NCBI GenBank assembly: GCA_023457935.1
Contig: JAEXBA010000071.1
Span: 1 to 38,077 of the forward strand
Direction of reading: 5' to 3'
Source of the DNA: Bacteroidota bacterium
GTDB taxonomy: Bacteria; Bacteroidota; Bacteroidia; Flavobacteriales; Weeksellaceae
DNA length: 38,077 nucleotides
Below the pieces are notes generated by a model. It had not been told where the DNA came from, made no database searches, and saw only the letters and a list, made by a program, of their open reading frames with translations. Shown in pieces: positions 13,694 to 22,953 of the stretch. The first letter of the stretch is position 1, and each line of letters starts with the position of its first letter. The translations under genes and the position numbers were made by a program.

Positions 13694-14821
13694 ATGACTC
13701 ACGACATTAAGATGATTGCCGAAACGGCACGCGAATTCGCAGAAAAAAATATCCGTCCTAACATTATGGAGTGGGATGAAAGCCAGCATTTTCCTGTTGA
13801 TCTTTTCCATCAGCTGGGCGAAATGGGTTTCATGGGTATCGTTATCCCTGAACAGTACGGCGGCTCCGGATTAGGTTATCATGAATATGTTACGATTCTT
13901 GACGAAATTTCGCAGGTTGATCCTTCCATCGGGCTTTCAGTGGCAGCCCACAACTCACTTTGCACCAACCATATTTATGAATTCGGAAACGAAGAACAGA
14001 GAATGAAGTGGCTTCCGCAGCTTGCAAGCGGAAAAGTAATCGGCGCATGGGGACTTACTGAACACAATACAGGATCCGACTCCGGAGGAATGTCCACCAC
14101 CGCTGTAAAAGATGGTGATGAATGGATTATAAACGGAGCCAAAAATTTTATTACACACGCCATTTCCGGCGACATTGCTGTGGTGATGACCAGAACCGGT
14201 GAGAAAGGCGCCAAAAACAACTCTACTGCTTTCGTTCTTGAAAAAGGAATGCAGGGATTCTCTTCCGGGAAAAAGGAAAACAAACTCGGCATGAGAGCTT
14301 CTGAAACTGCAGAACTGATTTTCGACAATGTAAGAGTTCCGGATTCTCACCGTTTGGGTGAAGTGGGCGAAGGTTTTAAACAGGCCATGAAAATTCTGGA
14401 CGGCGGAAGAATATCGATTGCCGCTCTTTCACTGGGTACTGCACGCGGCGCCTATAAAGCAGCTTTAAAATATGCTAAAGAAAGACAGCAGTTCGGAAGA
14501 CCGATTGCGGAATTCCAGGCGATCAACTTTATGCTGGCAGATATGGCAACCGAAATTGATGCTGCAGAATTACTGATTCAGCGCGCTTCAACACTTAAAA
14601 ACGCCAAAGAGAAAATGACAAGAGAAGGCGCAATGGCAAAACTTTACGCTTCTGAAGCGTGCGTAAGAATTTCCAACAACGCTGTACAGATTTTTGGCGG
14701 ATACGGCTATACAAAGGACTTCCCGGCAGAAAAATTCTACAGGGATTCGAAGCTTTGTACCATCGGCGAAGGAACTTCTGAAATCCAGAGACTGGTAATC
14801 GGAAGAGATATTACCAAATAA
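13694..14821 (+). CDS. Acyl-CoA dehydrogenase
   Basis: FAD flavoenzyme of fatty-acid or branched-chain acyl-CoA oxidation, 375 residues. Signatures: AWGLTEHNTGSDSGGM (FAD/substrate loop), FGGYGYTKDFPAEKFYRD, and GEGTSEIQRLVIGR, where E359 is at the usual catalytic-base position of short- and medium-chain enzymes. Chain-length preference cannot be told. A near-consensus promoter (TTTC at 13648, 19 bp, then TATATTTA at 13671) lies upstream. Single gene followed by a terminator. Divergent from the T9SS nuclease gene. Confidence 0.93.
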   Translation: MTHDIKMIAETAREFAEKNIRPNIMEWDESQHFPVDLFHQLGEMGFMGIVIPEQYGGSGLGYHEYVTILDEISQVDPSIGLSVAAHNSLCTNHIYEFGNEEQRMKWLPQLASGKVIGAWGLTEHNTGSDSGGMSTTAVKDGDEWIINGAKNFITHAISGDIAVVMTRTGEKGAKNNSTAFVLEKGMQGFSSGKKENKLGMRASETAELIFDNVRVPDSHRLGEVGEGFKQAMKILDGGRISIAALSLGTARGAYKAALKYAKERQQFGRPIAEFQAINFMLADMATEIDAAELLIQRASTLKNAKEKMTREGAMAKLYASEACVRISNNAVQIFGGYGYTKDFPAEKFYRDSKLCTIGEGTSEIQRLVIGRDITK

Positions 14822-14851
14822 TCAGAAAAAAAAGTAATTTTCAGAATTGAT

Positions 14852-14883
14852 AAAAAAGCGGTCGTTTTCGGCCGCTTTTTTTT
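14852..14883 (+). terminator. Terminator of the acyl-CoA dehydrogenase gene
   Basis: A-tract, GCGGTCG-TTTT-CGGCCGC stem-loop (one G-T pair), T-tract of 8. Confidence 0.88.
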
Positions 14884-15019
14884 ATTGTAAACAAAAAAGC
14901 GATTTATTTTTTGAAAAATTAATATTTTTTTACTCATAGCAATTATGTAATATATAATGATTATACAAAATAGATAAAAATTTAATAGCTGTACCGCTTT
15001 TTTCATTGGAATTTTTATA

Positions 15020-15027
15020 TACATTTG
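15020..15027 (+). promoter_or_regulatory. -7 box of the metalloprotease gene
   Basis: TACATTTG, exact TAnnTTTG match, 41 nt before the ATG. No matching -33 element at the right distance. Confidence 0.5.
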
Positions 15028-15068
15028 ATCTTTCATTAAATAATTAACAAAACAAACAATTGTAAGCT

Positions 15069-18000
15069 ATGAAGAAAAAAGTACTTTCACTTGCATTATT
15101 GGCATCTGTGAACTTCGTATTTGCTCAGACGGAAAATTTATGGTCCGTTACTTCCCGACAGTCCGGAAAAGAAGTTGTTGAAAACAAAAAGAGCATCAGT
15201 TCTCCCCGGTTGTATCAACTGGATATCGACGGACTGAAATCTGTTCTGAGGAAAGCTCCCAGGAATATAGCTTACGGTGAAAAATCCGAAACCATCATCT
15301 CTTTTCCTACGACTGAAGGAAAATTTGAAAATTTTAAGATCTCTGAAAATTCAAACTTCGATCCAACTCTGGCAGCAAGATATCCGGACATTAAATCCTA
15401 CATCGGTCAGTCTCTGGAAAACCCTGAGAACACAATTTATTTCAGTGTTTCTTCGCTCGGACTTTCATCCATGGAAATCTACGGTGACCGTTCTGCAGTT
15501 TTCATTGAACCTTTTACTGCAGATGCATCCACTTATGTGGTTTACAAAAAATCTGATAAAAAAGACGACCTCAGCAAATTTGAATGTACCGTTCTTGATG
15601 TGGCACAGAAAGGCACTTCTTTAAGTGCGTCTGCAGCAAGACCAAATGCCGATGATGCTAAACTTCGTACTTTCAGACTTGCCCTTTCCGTAACAGGTGA
15701 ATATACTGCCTACTTCGGCGGAACCAAAGCACAGGCTATGGCTGCGATGAATGCTACCATGACCCGCGTAAATGCAGTTTTTGAAAAGGATTTTGCAGCC
15801 AGAATGGTTCTTGTTGCCAATAATGATGCAGTAATCTATACCAACGCTTCCACCGATCCTTATTCTGCAGCTTCATCGATGAGCAACTGGAATTCCCAGC
15901 TGCAGAGCACACTTACTTCCGTTATTGGTGACGCCAACTACGATGTTGGGCATCTTTTCGGAGCTACCGGCGGCGGCGGTAACGCAGGATGTATAGGATG
16001 TATCTGCTCCAGCGGAAAAGGCAGCGGATACACTTCCCCGGCAGACGGAATTCCGGCAGGAGACAATTTCGATATTGATTATGTTGCCCATGAACTTGGT
16101 CACCAGTTTGGCGGAAACCACACCTTCTCTATGAGCAATGAAGGCACAGGCGCCAATATGGAACCAGGCTCAGGATCAACCATCATGGGTTATGCAGGTA
16201 TTACATCACAGGATATTCAGCCGCATTCAGATTCGTTCTTCCATGCAATCTCCATTCAGCAGGTTACAAACAACATCAAAGCGAAAACCTGTCCGACTGC
16301 AACCGCTACGGGAAATTCAATTCCAACCGCTAACGCAGGTCTTGACTATACGATTCCGAAAGGAACTCCGTTTATGCTTACCGGAACTGCTTCCGACGCA
16401 AACGGAGACACTTTAACTTACATTTGGGAACAGATGGATGTAGCTTCAAGTTCTCAAACCGGAGCAAGTTCTGCGGCAACCGCTACAAAGTCTTCAGGCC
16501 CTACTTTCAGATCGTGGGCTCCTACTTCTTCGCCTGTACGTTATTTCCCAAGAATGCAGTCGGTGCTTTCCGGAGCAACTACAACTTCAGGTTCAGAAAT
16601 CACCGTTGAAGCGCTTTCAAACGTCGCAAGATCACTTAATTTCAGATTCACCGTTCGCGACAACAGAGCCGGAGGATCAGGAAACAACTCCGACGACGTT
16701 TTGGTAACCGTGAACGGCACAGCCGGACCTTTCAGTGTTTCTTCACAAAACTCAGCTACGTCCGTTTCGGGAGGTTCTTCACAAACGGTTACCTGGAATG
16801 TTGCAGGAACAACAGCTAACGGCGTAAATGCAGCCAATGTGGATATCTTATGGTCAACCGACAGCGGTAATACATGGACAACTTTGCTTGCGGCCACTCC
16901 AAACGACGGTTCACAGGCCGTAACCATTCCAAATTCATCCACTTCAACCGGAAGAATTATGGTAAAAGGTACCAACCATATTTTCTTCGATGTTAACAAC
17001 GCGAATATTACTGTAACAGCCGGAACTTCCGACACTGTTGCTCCATCGGCTCCTACACTTTCTGGATCAGGAACTACGCAGTCTTCCACTACTCTTTCCT
17101 GGAGCGGTGCAACAGACAATGTTGGCGTAACAGGTTATGATGTTTACCGTAATTCAACATTAATTGGCTCTACTGCATCAACCACTTATAATGTAACCGG
17201 ACTTTCCGCTTCAACTACTTACACGTTCTACGTAAAAGCGAAAGACGCTGCCGGGAATGTTTCCGCCAACAGCAATACGGTGAGCGTTACGACACTGGCT
17301 CCGGCTGCAGATACAACTGCACCGTCAGCTCCAACGCTTACCGCTTCAGGCACCACCACTTCATCCACCAGTTTAAGCTGGAGCGGCGCAACTGATAATG
17401 TTGGAGTTACCGGTTATGAAGTGTACCAGAATGCTGCCTTAATCGGAAGTACCGCTTCTACTTCTTATAATGTTACCGGTCTAACGCCTTCCACAACATA
17501 TTCGTATACTGTAAAGGCAAAAGATGCGGCCGGAAATATTTCTGCAAGCAGCAATACGGTGAACGTAACCACACTTTCAAATTCTGTAACGTACTGTACG
17601 GCAGGCGCAACCAACACCAATGATGAAAGAATCCAGAAGGTAACATTCAATACCATTAACAATTCCTCAACAGGAACCGCAGGTTACGAAGATTTTACTT
17701 CTGTTTCCACAACTGTAACAAAAGGAAGCGCTTACACCATCTCAATTACACCGTACTGGACTTCCACAAAATACAAAGAAGCTTATGCGGTTTATATTGA
17801 TCTGAACGGCGACGGCGATTTTGCAGATTCAGGCGAGCGCGTTTGGACAAAATCGGGTTCCACTACTTCACCGGTAACCGGAAGTATCACCATTCCGACT
17901 TCTGCAACTGCAGGTTCCACGAGAATGAGAGTAATGATGAAATACAGCTCACTTCCAACTTCATCATGCGGAAACTATACTTACGGACAGGTTGAAGACT

Positions 18001-18263
18001 ACTCGCTGAACATTGCCAATTCAGGAAGAGTAACAGATGAACCAAAAGCAGCTGCTTCTGAAATTAAAGTTTATCCAAATCCGGCAAAAGATGTTCTGAA
18101 TATTGCCGGCGCAGCAAACACCCAATTCACCATTTTTGAAATGGGCGGAAAAGCAGTGATGAGCGGAAAACTTTCAGATGGAAAAGTGAATGTCAGCAGC
18201 CTTACAAAAGGTGTTTACATGATTCAGGTTGGCAAATCTTCCGCACGTTTTATCAAAAATTAA
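15069..18263 (+). CDS. Secreted reprolysin-like zinc metalloprotease, T9SS cargo
   Basis: 1064-residue exoprotease. Signal peptide 1-19 (ends VFAQ). A propeptide-like region to ~195. Metzincin catalytic domain ~200-410 with HELGHQFGGNH (H341, E342, H345, H351) and Met-turn at M373 (STIMGYAG), matching M12B/reprolysin-type proteases. Beta-rich region 420-650. Two near-identical FN3 domains (655-745 and 748-838). A GEVED domain ~873-985 (YIDLNGDGDFADSGERVW). T9SS type A sorting domain from about 995 (VYPNPAKDVLNIAG ... RFIKN). Likely acts on host or environmental proteins. Own promoter and terminator. Confidence 0.93.
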   Translation: MKKKVLSLALLASVNFVFAQTENLWSVTSRQSGKEVVENKKSISSPRLYQLDIDGLKSVLRKAPRNIAYGEKSETIISFPTTEGKFENFKISENSNFDPTLAARYPDIKSYIGQSLENPENTIYFSVSSLGLSSMEIYGDRSAVFIEPFTADASTYVVYKKSDKKDDLSKFECTVLDVAQKGTSLSASAARPNADDAKLRTFRLALSVTGEYTAYFGGTKAQAMAAMNATMTRVNAVFEKDFAARMVLVANNDAVIYTNASTDPYSAASSMSNWNSQLQSTLTSVIGDANYDVGHLFGATGGGGNAGCIGCICSSGKGSGYTSPADGIPAGDNFDIDYVAHELGHQFGGNHTFSMSNEGTGANMEPGSGSTIMGYAGITSQDIQPHSDSFFHAISIQQVTNNIKAKTCPTATATGNSIPTANAGLDYTIPKGTPFMLTGTASDANGDTLTYIWEQMDVASSSQTGASSAATATKSSGPTFRSWAPTSSPVRYFPRMQSVLSGATTTSGSEITVEALSNVARSLNFRFTVRDNRAGGSGNNSDDVLVTVNGTAGPFSVSSQNSATSVSGGSSQTVTWNVAGTTANGVNAANVDILWSTDSGNTWTTLLAATPNDGSQAVTIPNSSTSTGRIMVKGTNHIFFDVNNANITVTAGTSDTVAPSAPTLSGSGTTQSSTTLSWSGATDNVGVTGYDVYRNSTLIGSTASTTYNVTGLSASTTYTFYVKAKDAAGNVSANSNTVSVTTLAPAADTTAPSAPTLTASGTTTSSTSLSWSGATDNVGVTGYEVYQNAALIGSTASTSYNVTGLTPSTTYSYTVKAKDAAGNISASSNTVNVTTLSNSVTYCTAGATNTNDERIQKVTFNTINNSSTGTAGYEDFTSVSTTVTKGSAYTISITPYWTSTKYKEAYAVYIDLNGDGDFADSGERVWTKSGSTTSPVTGSITIPTSATAGSTRMRVMMKYSSLPTSSCGNYTYGQVEDYSLNIANSGRVTDEPKAAASEIKVYPNPAKDVLNIAGAANTQFTIFEMGGKAVMSGKLSDGKVNVSSLTKGVYMIQVGKSSARFIKN
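17040..17577 (+). repeat. Tandem duplication of the FN3-encoding segment
   Basis: Two ~260-bp units with an offset of 279 bp (17040-17298 and 17319-17577) encode near-identical FN3 domains; both contain SWSGATDNVGVTGY and KAKDAAGN. Synonymous differences show that the duplication is not brand new. Confidence 0.8.
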
Positions 18264-18279
18264 GTTTAACCTTTAAAAT

Positions 18280-18310
18280 AAAAAAGACCGTCTCACTGAG
18301 GCGGTTTTTT
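18280..18310 (+). terminator. Terminator of the metalloprotease gene
   Basis: A-tract, stem ACCG-T-CTCA / TGAG-G-CGGT with one bulged G, T-tract. It follows the stop codon by about 17 nt. Confidence 0.8.
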
Positions 18311-18344
18311 GTTTTCAGCCATCTTCTCACAACCCAAAAATTTT

Positions 18345-18352
18345 TATATTTG
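18345..18352 (+). promoter_or_regulatory. -7 box of the MazG-like gene
   Basis: TATATTTG, exact TAnnTTTG match, 16 nt before the chosen ATG. It rules out the upstream TTG at 18350 as a start, since that codon lies in the box. Confidence 0.65.
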
Positions 18353-18367
18353 CTTAAATTAATTTTA

Positions 18368-18835
18368 ATGGAAAAGATAGATTCACTGAATCAGGTTGCG
18401 GAATTTCACAAAACTTTTAACGCCCCAATTTTAGATACACCTCAGATACCTTCTCAGCAAAGATGCGACCTCAGAGTTGCGCTTCTTCAGGAAGAACTGA
18501 ATGAACTGAAACAGGCCATTGCAGACAACGATATTGTAGAAATTGCTGACGCTTTATGCGATTTGCAGTATGTTTTGAGCGGTGCAGTACTAGAATTCGG
18601 ACTTGGCAATAAATTTGTTGAACTTTTCAATGAGGTGCAGCGGTCCAATATGTCGAAGGCGTGTAACGATGAAATTCAGGCACAGGAAACAGTAGATTTC
18701 TACAAAGAGAAAGGCCAGGAGAGTTTTTATGAAAAATCCGGCGAAAAGTTTAATGTTCACCGTAAAGACGACCACAAAGTTCTGAAGAACAAATACTACT
18801 CTCCCGCTGACCTGAAAACCATTATTGAAAATTAA
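18368..18835 (+). CDS. MazG-like nucleoside triphosphate pyrophosphohydrolase
   Basis: A 155-residue all-alpha NTP pyrophosphatase (HisE/MazG superfamily). The Mg2+ motif is visible as EELNELKQAI, then EIADALCDL, the E-x-x-E ... E-x-x-D arrangement. Such enzymes hydrolyse non-canonical NTPs, or phosphoribosyl-ATP in the case of HisE. The long C-terminal tail (FNVHRKDDHKVLKNKYYSP) is found in phage-type and Bacteroidota homologues; the exact substrate is unknown. First gene of a run with the thioredoxin-fold lipoprotein (2 nt gap). Confidence 0.85.
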   Translation: MEKIDSLNQVAEFHKTFNAPILDTPQIPSQQRCDLRVALLQEELNELKQAIADNDIVEIADALCDLQYVLSGAVLEFGLGNKFVELFNEVQRSNMSKACNDEIQAQETVDFYKEKGQESFYEKSGEKFNVHRKDDHKVLKNKYYSPADLKTIIEN

Positions 18836-18837
18836 AA

Positions 18838-19407
18838 ATGAAAAAAATTATTTATACCCTTTCGCTTGTAACTGTTATTTTGGGCGGACTGCAGTCCTGT
18901 AATGCCCAGAAAGTCGTCATCAACCGCGAAGTTACAACAGAGCAGGACGGAAAAATGCTTCTGGGAACACAAAGCAAAGACCAGCTTACCAAAGCTCCTT
19001 ACAGCGACTGGTACAACAGCGAATACGAATCCTATGCTTTGGACGAAAAATCCATGGCAGAACTGAAAAAAGAAAAACTTAATTCCTACGCCCTTACCAT
19101 CTTTCTTGGAACATGGTGTGGAGACAGCCACCGTGAAGTTCCCCGCCTGATGAAAATTCTGGAAGAACTGGATTACCCGGAAAATAAACTGACGCTGATT
19201 GCCGTCAACCGAAAAAAGGAATCTCCAAGCGGCGAAGAAGGAAAATTCAACATCCAGAGAGTGCCAACCATTATTGTAAGCAAATACGGAAAAGAACTCG
19301 GCAGAATCATCGAATTCCCGAAATCCGGCTGGCTCGAAAGAGATCTTCTTGAAATCATCAGAAAAGACAACACCACTTCCTTTAAAGAAATCTTTAAAAA
19401 AGACTGA
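18838..19407 (+). CDS. Thioredoxin-fold lipoprotein with single-Cys WCGDS motif
   Basis: 189 residues. Lipoprotein signal with lipobox LQSC (C21). Thioredoxin fold with LGTWCGDSHREVP, where C94 is present but the usual resolving Cys is S97, and cis-Pro in RVPTIIV. A single-Cys site suggests a reductase or scaffold rather than a dithiol oxidase; activity is inferred. Anchored at the periplasmic face or outer membrane. It is coupled to the MazG-like gene (2 nt) and followed after 2 nt by the DUF4230 gene. Confidence 0.8.
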   Translation: MKKIIYTLSLVTVILGGLQSCNAQKVVINREVTTEQDGKMLLGTQSKDQLTKAPYSDWYNSEYESYALDEKSMAELKKEKLNSYALTIFLGTWCGDSHREVPRLMKILEELDYPENKLTLIAVNRKKESPSGEEGKFNIQRVPTIIVSKYGKELGRIIEFPKSGWLERDLLEIIRKDNTTSFKEIFKKD

Positions 19408-19409
19408 TT

Positions 19410-20024
19410 TTGATTAACGACAAAAGAATATGGCCTTTTTTGGCAGGAGCCGCGGTAATGCTTCTGCTTTTCCTGATGTTCAGACGGTGTACCACAGTTT
19501 CTGAGCAGAAAACAGACAATGATTACTACGTGCTCACCAACCAGATTACCAAAATGAACAAAATGGTAGTGATGGAACAGGATTTTTCTACACTTCAGAA
19601 AACTAAGGTTACGCACGAAATTCTCGGAAATCAGGTTTCAGAAAACGAAATTGTAACTTTTACCAAAACAAACGCTCAGGTCTCCTACGACCTGAATAAA
19701 ATGAAAATTGATGTGGATTCTGTGAACCGCAGACTGTTAATACGCGAACTTCCGGAACCTCAGGTTAAAATCACATCAAGCCCGGAAATACAGTCGGTGA
19801 ACGATTCTTTCTTTAACCGCATCGATGAAGCACAGATTAAAAAAGTAACTGAAAGCGCAAAATCAGACGCCCTGAGCAAAGTGGATCAGAAAAAACTCCG
19901 CGGCGAAGGCAGAAAACAGCTGATGCAGAACCTCAACAATATTTTTGTTCTGGCCAAAGCGCTGAATTACGAAATTATCGATGAAACGCATACACTTGAC
20001 CTTTCTGACCTTTCAAAATTATAG
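19410..20024 (+). CDS. DUF4230 membrane-anchored protein, TTG start
   Basis: 204 residues. One N-terminal transmembrane segment (residues 8-24) followed by a DUF4230 domain. The family has no established role. The start is TTG, 2 nt after the stop of the thioredoxin gene, which fits coupled translation; the next possible start would cut the membrane segment. Residues 125-180 are lysine-rich and likely helical. Third gene in the operon from 18368. Confidence 0.75.
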   Translation: MINDKRIWPFLAGAAVMLLLFLMFRRCTTVSEQKTDNDYYVLTNQITKMNKMVVMEQDFSTLQKTKVTHEILGNQVSENEIVTFTKTNAQVSYDLNKMKIDVDSVNRRLLIRELPEPQVKITSSPEIQSVNDSFFNRIDEAQIKKVTESAKSDALSKVDQKKLRGEGRKQLMQNLNNIFVLAKALNYEIIDETHTLDLSDLSKL

Positions 20025-20101
20025 AAACAAGCTGTAGAATTCTGTAATTTTTTTCATCTCAGTTTCTGCAACTTTACATCTATAAATATAAATTGCACAC
20101 A

Positions 20102-20287
20102 ATGGAAGATCATAAAAAAGACCGCAAGACCGAGAAAGCGGAAGTAAAGAAGCAGAACCAGGATTTTCCCAATATTCCGGCTTCTTCCGAACGCGTAAAT
20201 TCCGGGAAAGAAATTAAAAAAGAAGTGAAACAGACTTCCCGACTGCATAACGACGGAAAAACTGACAACACTGAAAAAAACCAGTAA
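20102..20287 (+). CDS. Small highly charged, disordered hypothetical protein
   Basis: A 61-residue protein with roughly half charged or polar residues (MEDHKKDRKTEKAEVKKQNQ...). No hydrophobic core, so likely disordered. I recognise no family. ATG start, terminator 20 nt past the stop and no overlap with other genes support it as a real gene. An upstream TTG could extend it by 3 residues. Confidence 0.55.
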   Translation: MEDHKKDRKTEKAEVKKQNQDFPNIPASSERVNSGKEIKKEVKQTSRLHNDGKTDNTEKNQ

Positions 20288-20307
20288 AACAACCCTTCCA
20301 AATATCG

Positions 20308-20331
20308 AATCCGGCTCAGACCGGATTTTTT
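20308..20331 (+). terminator. Terminator of the small charged gene
   Basis: AATCCGG / CCGGATT stem with a 6-nt loop and T-run. Confidence 0.75.
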
Positions 20332-20375
20332 GCATTCAGGATGGCCAAAAAAACTCATATTTGCCGCAAATTCAT

Positions 20376-20383
20376 TACTTTTG
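20376..20383 (+). promoter_or_regulatory. -7 box of thrS
   Basis: TACTTTTG, exact TAnnTTTG match, 27 nt before the thrS ATG. An identical octamer precedes rpmI. Confidence 0.6.
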
Positions 20384-20410
20384 CATCTTATAAAATTTTG
20401 TAGTCAGATA

Positions 20411-22348
20411 ATGGTAAAAATCACACTTCCCGACGGAAGCATCAAGGAGTTTGAAGGTGTTGTAACACCTATGGATGTAGCAAAATCAATCAGCGAAGGT
20501 TTGGCAAGAAACACGATTTCCGCAATTGTAGACGGAAAGCAGGTGGAAGTCACGACCGAAATTGACAGCGATGCAGCAGTTCAGCTTCTGACGTGGAATG
20601 ATGATATGGGCAAGAAAGCTTTCTGGCACTCTTCTGCTCACCTTCTGGCTCAGGCAATTATGGAGTTTTATCCGGAAGCTAAGCTCACAATCGGGCCAGC
20701 CATAGAAAACGGATTCTATTATGATGTGGATTTTGGTGATGAATCTTTGAGTGAAAAAGATTTCGAGAAAATCGAAAAGAAAATGCTCGAAAACGCCAGA
20801 AAGGACTCCACTTTCAATCTATACGCAGTTTCCAAGGCTGATGCTTTGAAAGAATATGAAGGCAACCCGTTCAAAACTGAGCTTATTTCCAATCTTGAAG
20901 ACGGTGAAATTACTTTCTGCTCGCACGATAACTTCACAGATCTTTGTCGTGGTGGCCATATTCCGTCAACAGGAATTGTAAAAGCAGTAAAAGTACTGAA
21001 CGCAGCCGGAGCTTACTGGAGAGGCGACGAAAAGAATCCTCAGCTTACAAGAGTTTACGGAATATCTTTCCCAAAACAGAAAGAACTTACCGAATATCTT
21101 GAACGCCTGGAAGAAGCAAAACGCCGCGACCACCGTAAATTAGGTAAAGAACTCGGTATTTTTGCTTTCTCTGAAAAAGTTGGCGCAGGTTTACCGTTAT
21201 GGTTACCAAAAGGAACTGCGCTGAGAAAAAAACTGGAAAATTTTCTTTCTGATGCTCAGAAAAAAGGCGGTTACGAATTTGTAATGACGCCGCACATCGG
21301 AAATGTAGAACTTTATAAAACTTCCGGACACTTCCAGAAATATGGAGCCGATTCTTTTCAGACGATTAAAACACCGAACGAAGGTGAAGAATTCATGCTG
21401 AAACCGATGAACTGCCCGCATCACTGCGAGATTTATAAAGTCGGACAATGGTCGTACAGAGATTTACCGAAACGTTTTGCAGAATTCGGAACCGTTTACA
21501 GATACGAACAGTCGGGAGAACTTCACGGTTTAACAAGAGTTCGCGGATTTACGCAGGACGACGCTCACCTTTTCTGTACACCTGATCAGCTTTTGGTAGA
21601 ATTCGAAGGCGTAATTGATCTCGTAATGTACGTTTTCAAAAATTTAGGTTTTGAAGATTTTGTCACTCAGGTATCACTTCGCGATCCGGAAAACAAGGAA
21701 AAATACATCGGTTCTGATGAAAACTGGGAAAAGGCAGAGAATGCCATTATACAGGCAGCGGCCAATAAAGGACTGAAAACTGTTGTGGAATATGGTGAAG
21801 CGGCATTTTACGGCCCGAAACTTGATTTCATGGTGAAAGACGCTCTTGGAAGAAAATGGCAGTTGGGAACTATTCAGGTTGATTATAACTTACCCGAAAG
21901 ATTCGATCTTCATTATATCGGAAGCGACAACGAAAAACACCGTCCTGTGATGATTCACCGTGCGCCGTTCGGCTCAATGGAACGTTTCATTGCCATTTTA
22001 CTTGAAAATACCGCCGGAGATTTTCCGCTTTGGCTGAGTCCGGAACAGTTCATTATTCTGCCCATCAGTGAAAAATACGTTGATTATGCGAAAAAAGTTT
22101 CACAATTGTTGGAAAATAACGAAATTAGCGGCCTGATTGACGACCGGAATGAAAAGACCGGTAAGAAAATCCGCGATGCCGAACTGAAAAAGATTCCGTT
22201 TATGATTGTGGTAGGCGAAAATGAAGAACAGAACGGAACTGTTTCTGTAAGAAGACGTGGCGAAGGAGATCTTGGAGTAATGAGTACTGAAGATTTTATC
22301 TCTTATTTCAAGAAAGAAGCTGCAACCGGATTTGAGTTCGGAGCGTAA
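20411..22348 (+). CDS. thrS: Threonyl-tRNA synthetase
   Basis: Charges tRNA-Thr. 645 residues: TGS domain 1-61, second additional (editing) domain with HSSAHLLAQAI and the downstream TDLCRGGHIPSTG, then the class II core with PMNCPHHCEIYK (Zn-binding Cys and His), motif 2 RYEQSGELHGLTRVRGFTQD, motif 3 APFGSMERFIAI, and an anticodon-binding C-terminal domain. The ATG at 20411 matches known N-termini (MVKITLPDG); an upstream start at 20330 would add 27 residues overlapping the terminator. It begins the translation cluster; infC follows after 31 nt. Confidence 0.96.
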   Translation: MVKITLPDGSIKEFEGVVTPMDVAKSISEGLARNTISAIVDGKQVEVTTEIDSDAAVQLLTWNDDMGKKAFWHSSAHLLAQAIMEFYPEAKLTIGPAIENGFYYDVDFGDESLSEKDFEKIEKKMLENARKDSTFNLYAVSKADALKEYEGNPFKTELISNLEDGEITFCSHDNFTDLCRGGHIPSTGIVKAVKVLNAAGAYWRGDEKNPQLTRVYGISFPKQKELTEYLERLEEAKRRDHRKLGKELGIFAFSEKVGAGLPLWLPKGTALRKKLENFLSDAQKKGGYEFVMTPHIGNVELYKTSGHFQKYGADSFQTIKTPNEGEEFMLKPMNCPHHCEIYKVGQWSYRDLPKRFAEFGTVYRYEQSGELHGLTRVRGFTQDDAHLFCTPDQLLVEFEGVIDLVMYVFKNLGFEDFVTQVSLRDPENKEKYIGSDENWEKAENAIIQAAANKGLKTVVEYGEAAFYGPKLDFMVKDALGRKWQLGTIQVDYNLPERFDLHYIGSDNEKHRPVMIHRAPFGSMERFIAILLENTAGDFPLWLSPEQFIILPISEKYVDYAKKVSQLLENNEISGLIDDRNEKTGKKIRDAELKKIPFMIVVGENEEQNGTVSVRRRGEGDLGVMSTEDFISYFKKEAATGFEFGA

Positions 22349-22379
22349 CAGAATAAATTTAATTTAAAAACATAATACA

Positions 22380-22940
22380 ATAGCACAGAGATTTAACAAC
22401 AGAGGCCCAAGACGTCCTATTCAGAAAGAGGACGCACATCAGATCAACGAAAAAATCCGCGCAAAGGAAGTTCGTTTGGTGGGCGACAATGTGGAACCGG
22501 GCGTTTATCCGTTAGCAAAGGCACAGCAGATTGCAAAAGATCAGGAACTTGATCTTGTGGTAATTTCTGATAAGGCGGAACCTTATATCGCAAGAGTTCT
22601 GGACTATAAGAAATTTCTTTACGAACAGAAGAAAAAGCAGAAAGAACTTAAAGCCAAGCAGGTAAAAGTTGTGGTTAAGGAAATCCGTTTCGGACCTCAG
22701 ACCGATGATCACGATTACGAATTCAAGAAAAAACATGCTGAAAAGTTTCTTGAGGAAGGTTCCAAACTGAAAACCTATGTTTTCTTCAAAGGCCGTTCAA
22801 TCGTCTTTAAGGATCAGGGTGAAATTCTTTTGCTGAGACTTGCACAGGAACTGGAACATGTTGGCAAAGTAGACCAGCTTCCAAAACTTGAAGGAAAAAG
22901 AATGATTATGATGATGAGCCCGAAAAAGCCGGCGAAATAA
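22380..22940 (+). CDS. infC: Translation initiation factor IF-3, ATA start
   Basis: Prevents 50S binding and checks start-codon pairing on the 30S subunit. 186 residues with the N-terminal IAQRFNNRGPRRP, HQINEKIRAKEVRLVGDN, and the IF3 C-domain (KEIRFGPQTDDHDYEFK). No ATG, GTG or TTG lies between the in-frame stop at 22365-22367 and the family N-terminus; ATA at 22380 is the only near-cognate start at the expected place. A GTG at 22476 would delete 32 conserved residues. Non-AUG infC starts are known from E. coli (AUU), where IF3 represses its own translation, so a similar loop is likely here. Confidence 0.9.
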   Translation: MAQRFNNRGPRRPIQKEDAHQINEKIRAKEVRLVGDNVEPGVYPLAKAQQIAKDQELDLVVISDKAEPYIARVLDYKKFLYEQKKKQKELKAKQVKVVVKEIRFGPQTDDHDYEFKKKHAEKFLEEGSKLKTYVFFKGRSIVFKDQGEILLLRLAQELEHVGKVDQLPKLEGKRMIMMMSPKKPAK

Positions 22941-22953
22941 AGCTTACTATATT

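Noticed and set aside
16541..17119. Long open frame on the minus strand inside the metalloprotease gene
   Set aside because: It mirrors the biased codons of a threonine/serine-rich real gene; its product has no motif, and the plus-strand protein has clear domains throughout.
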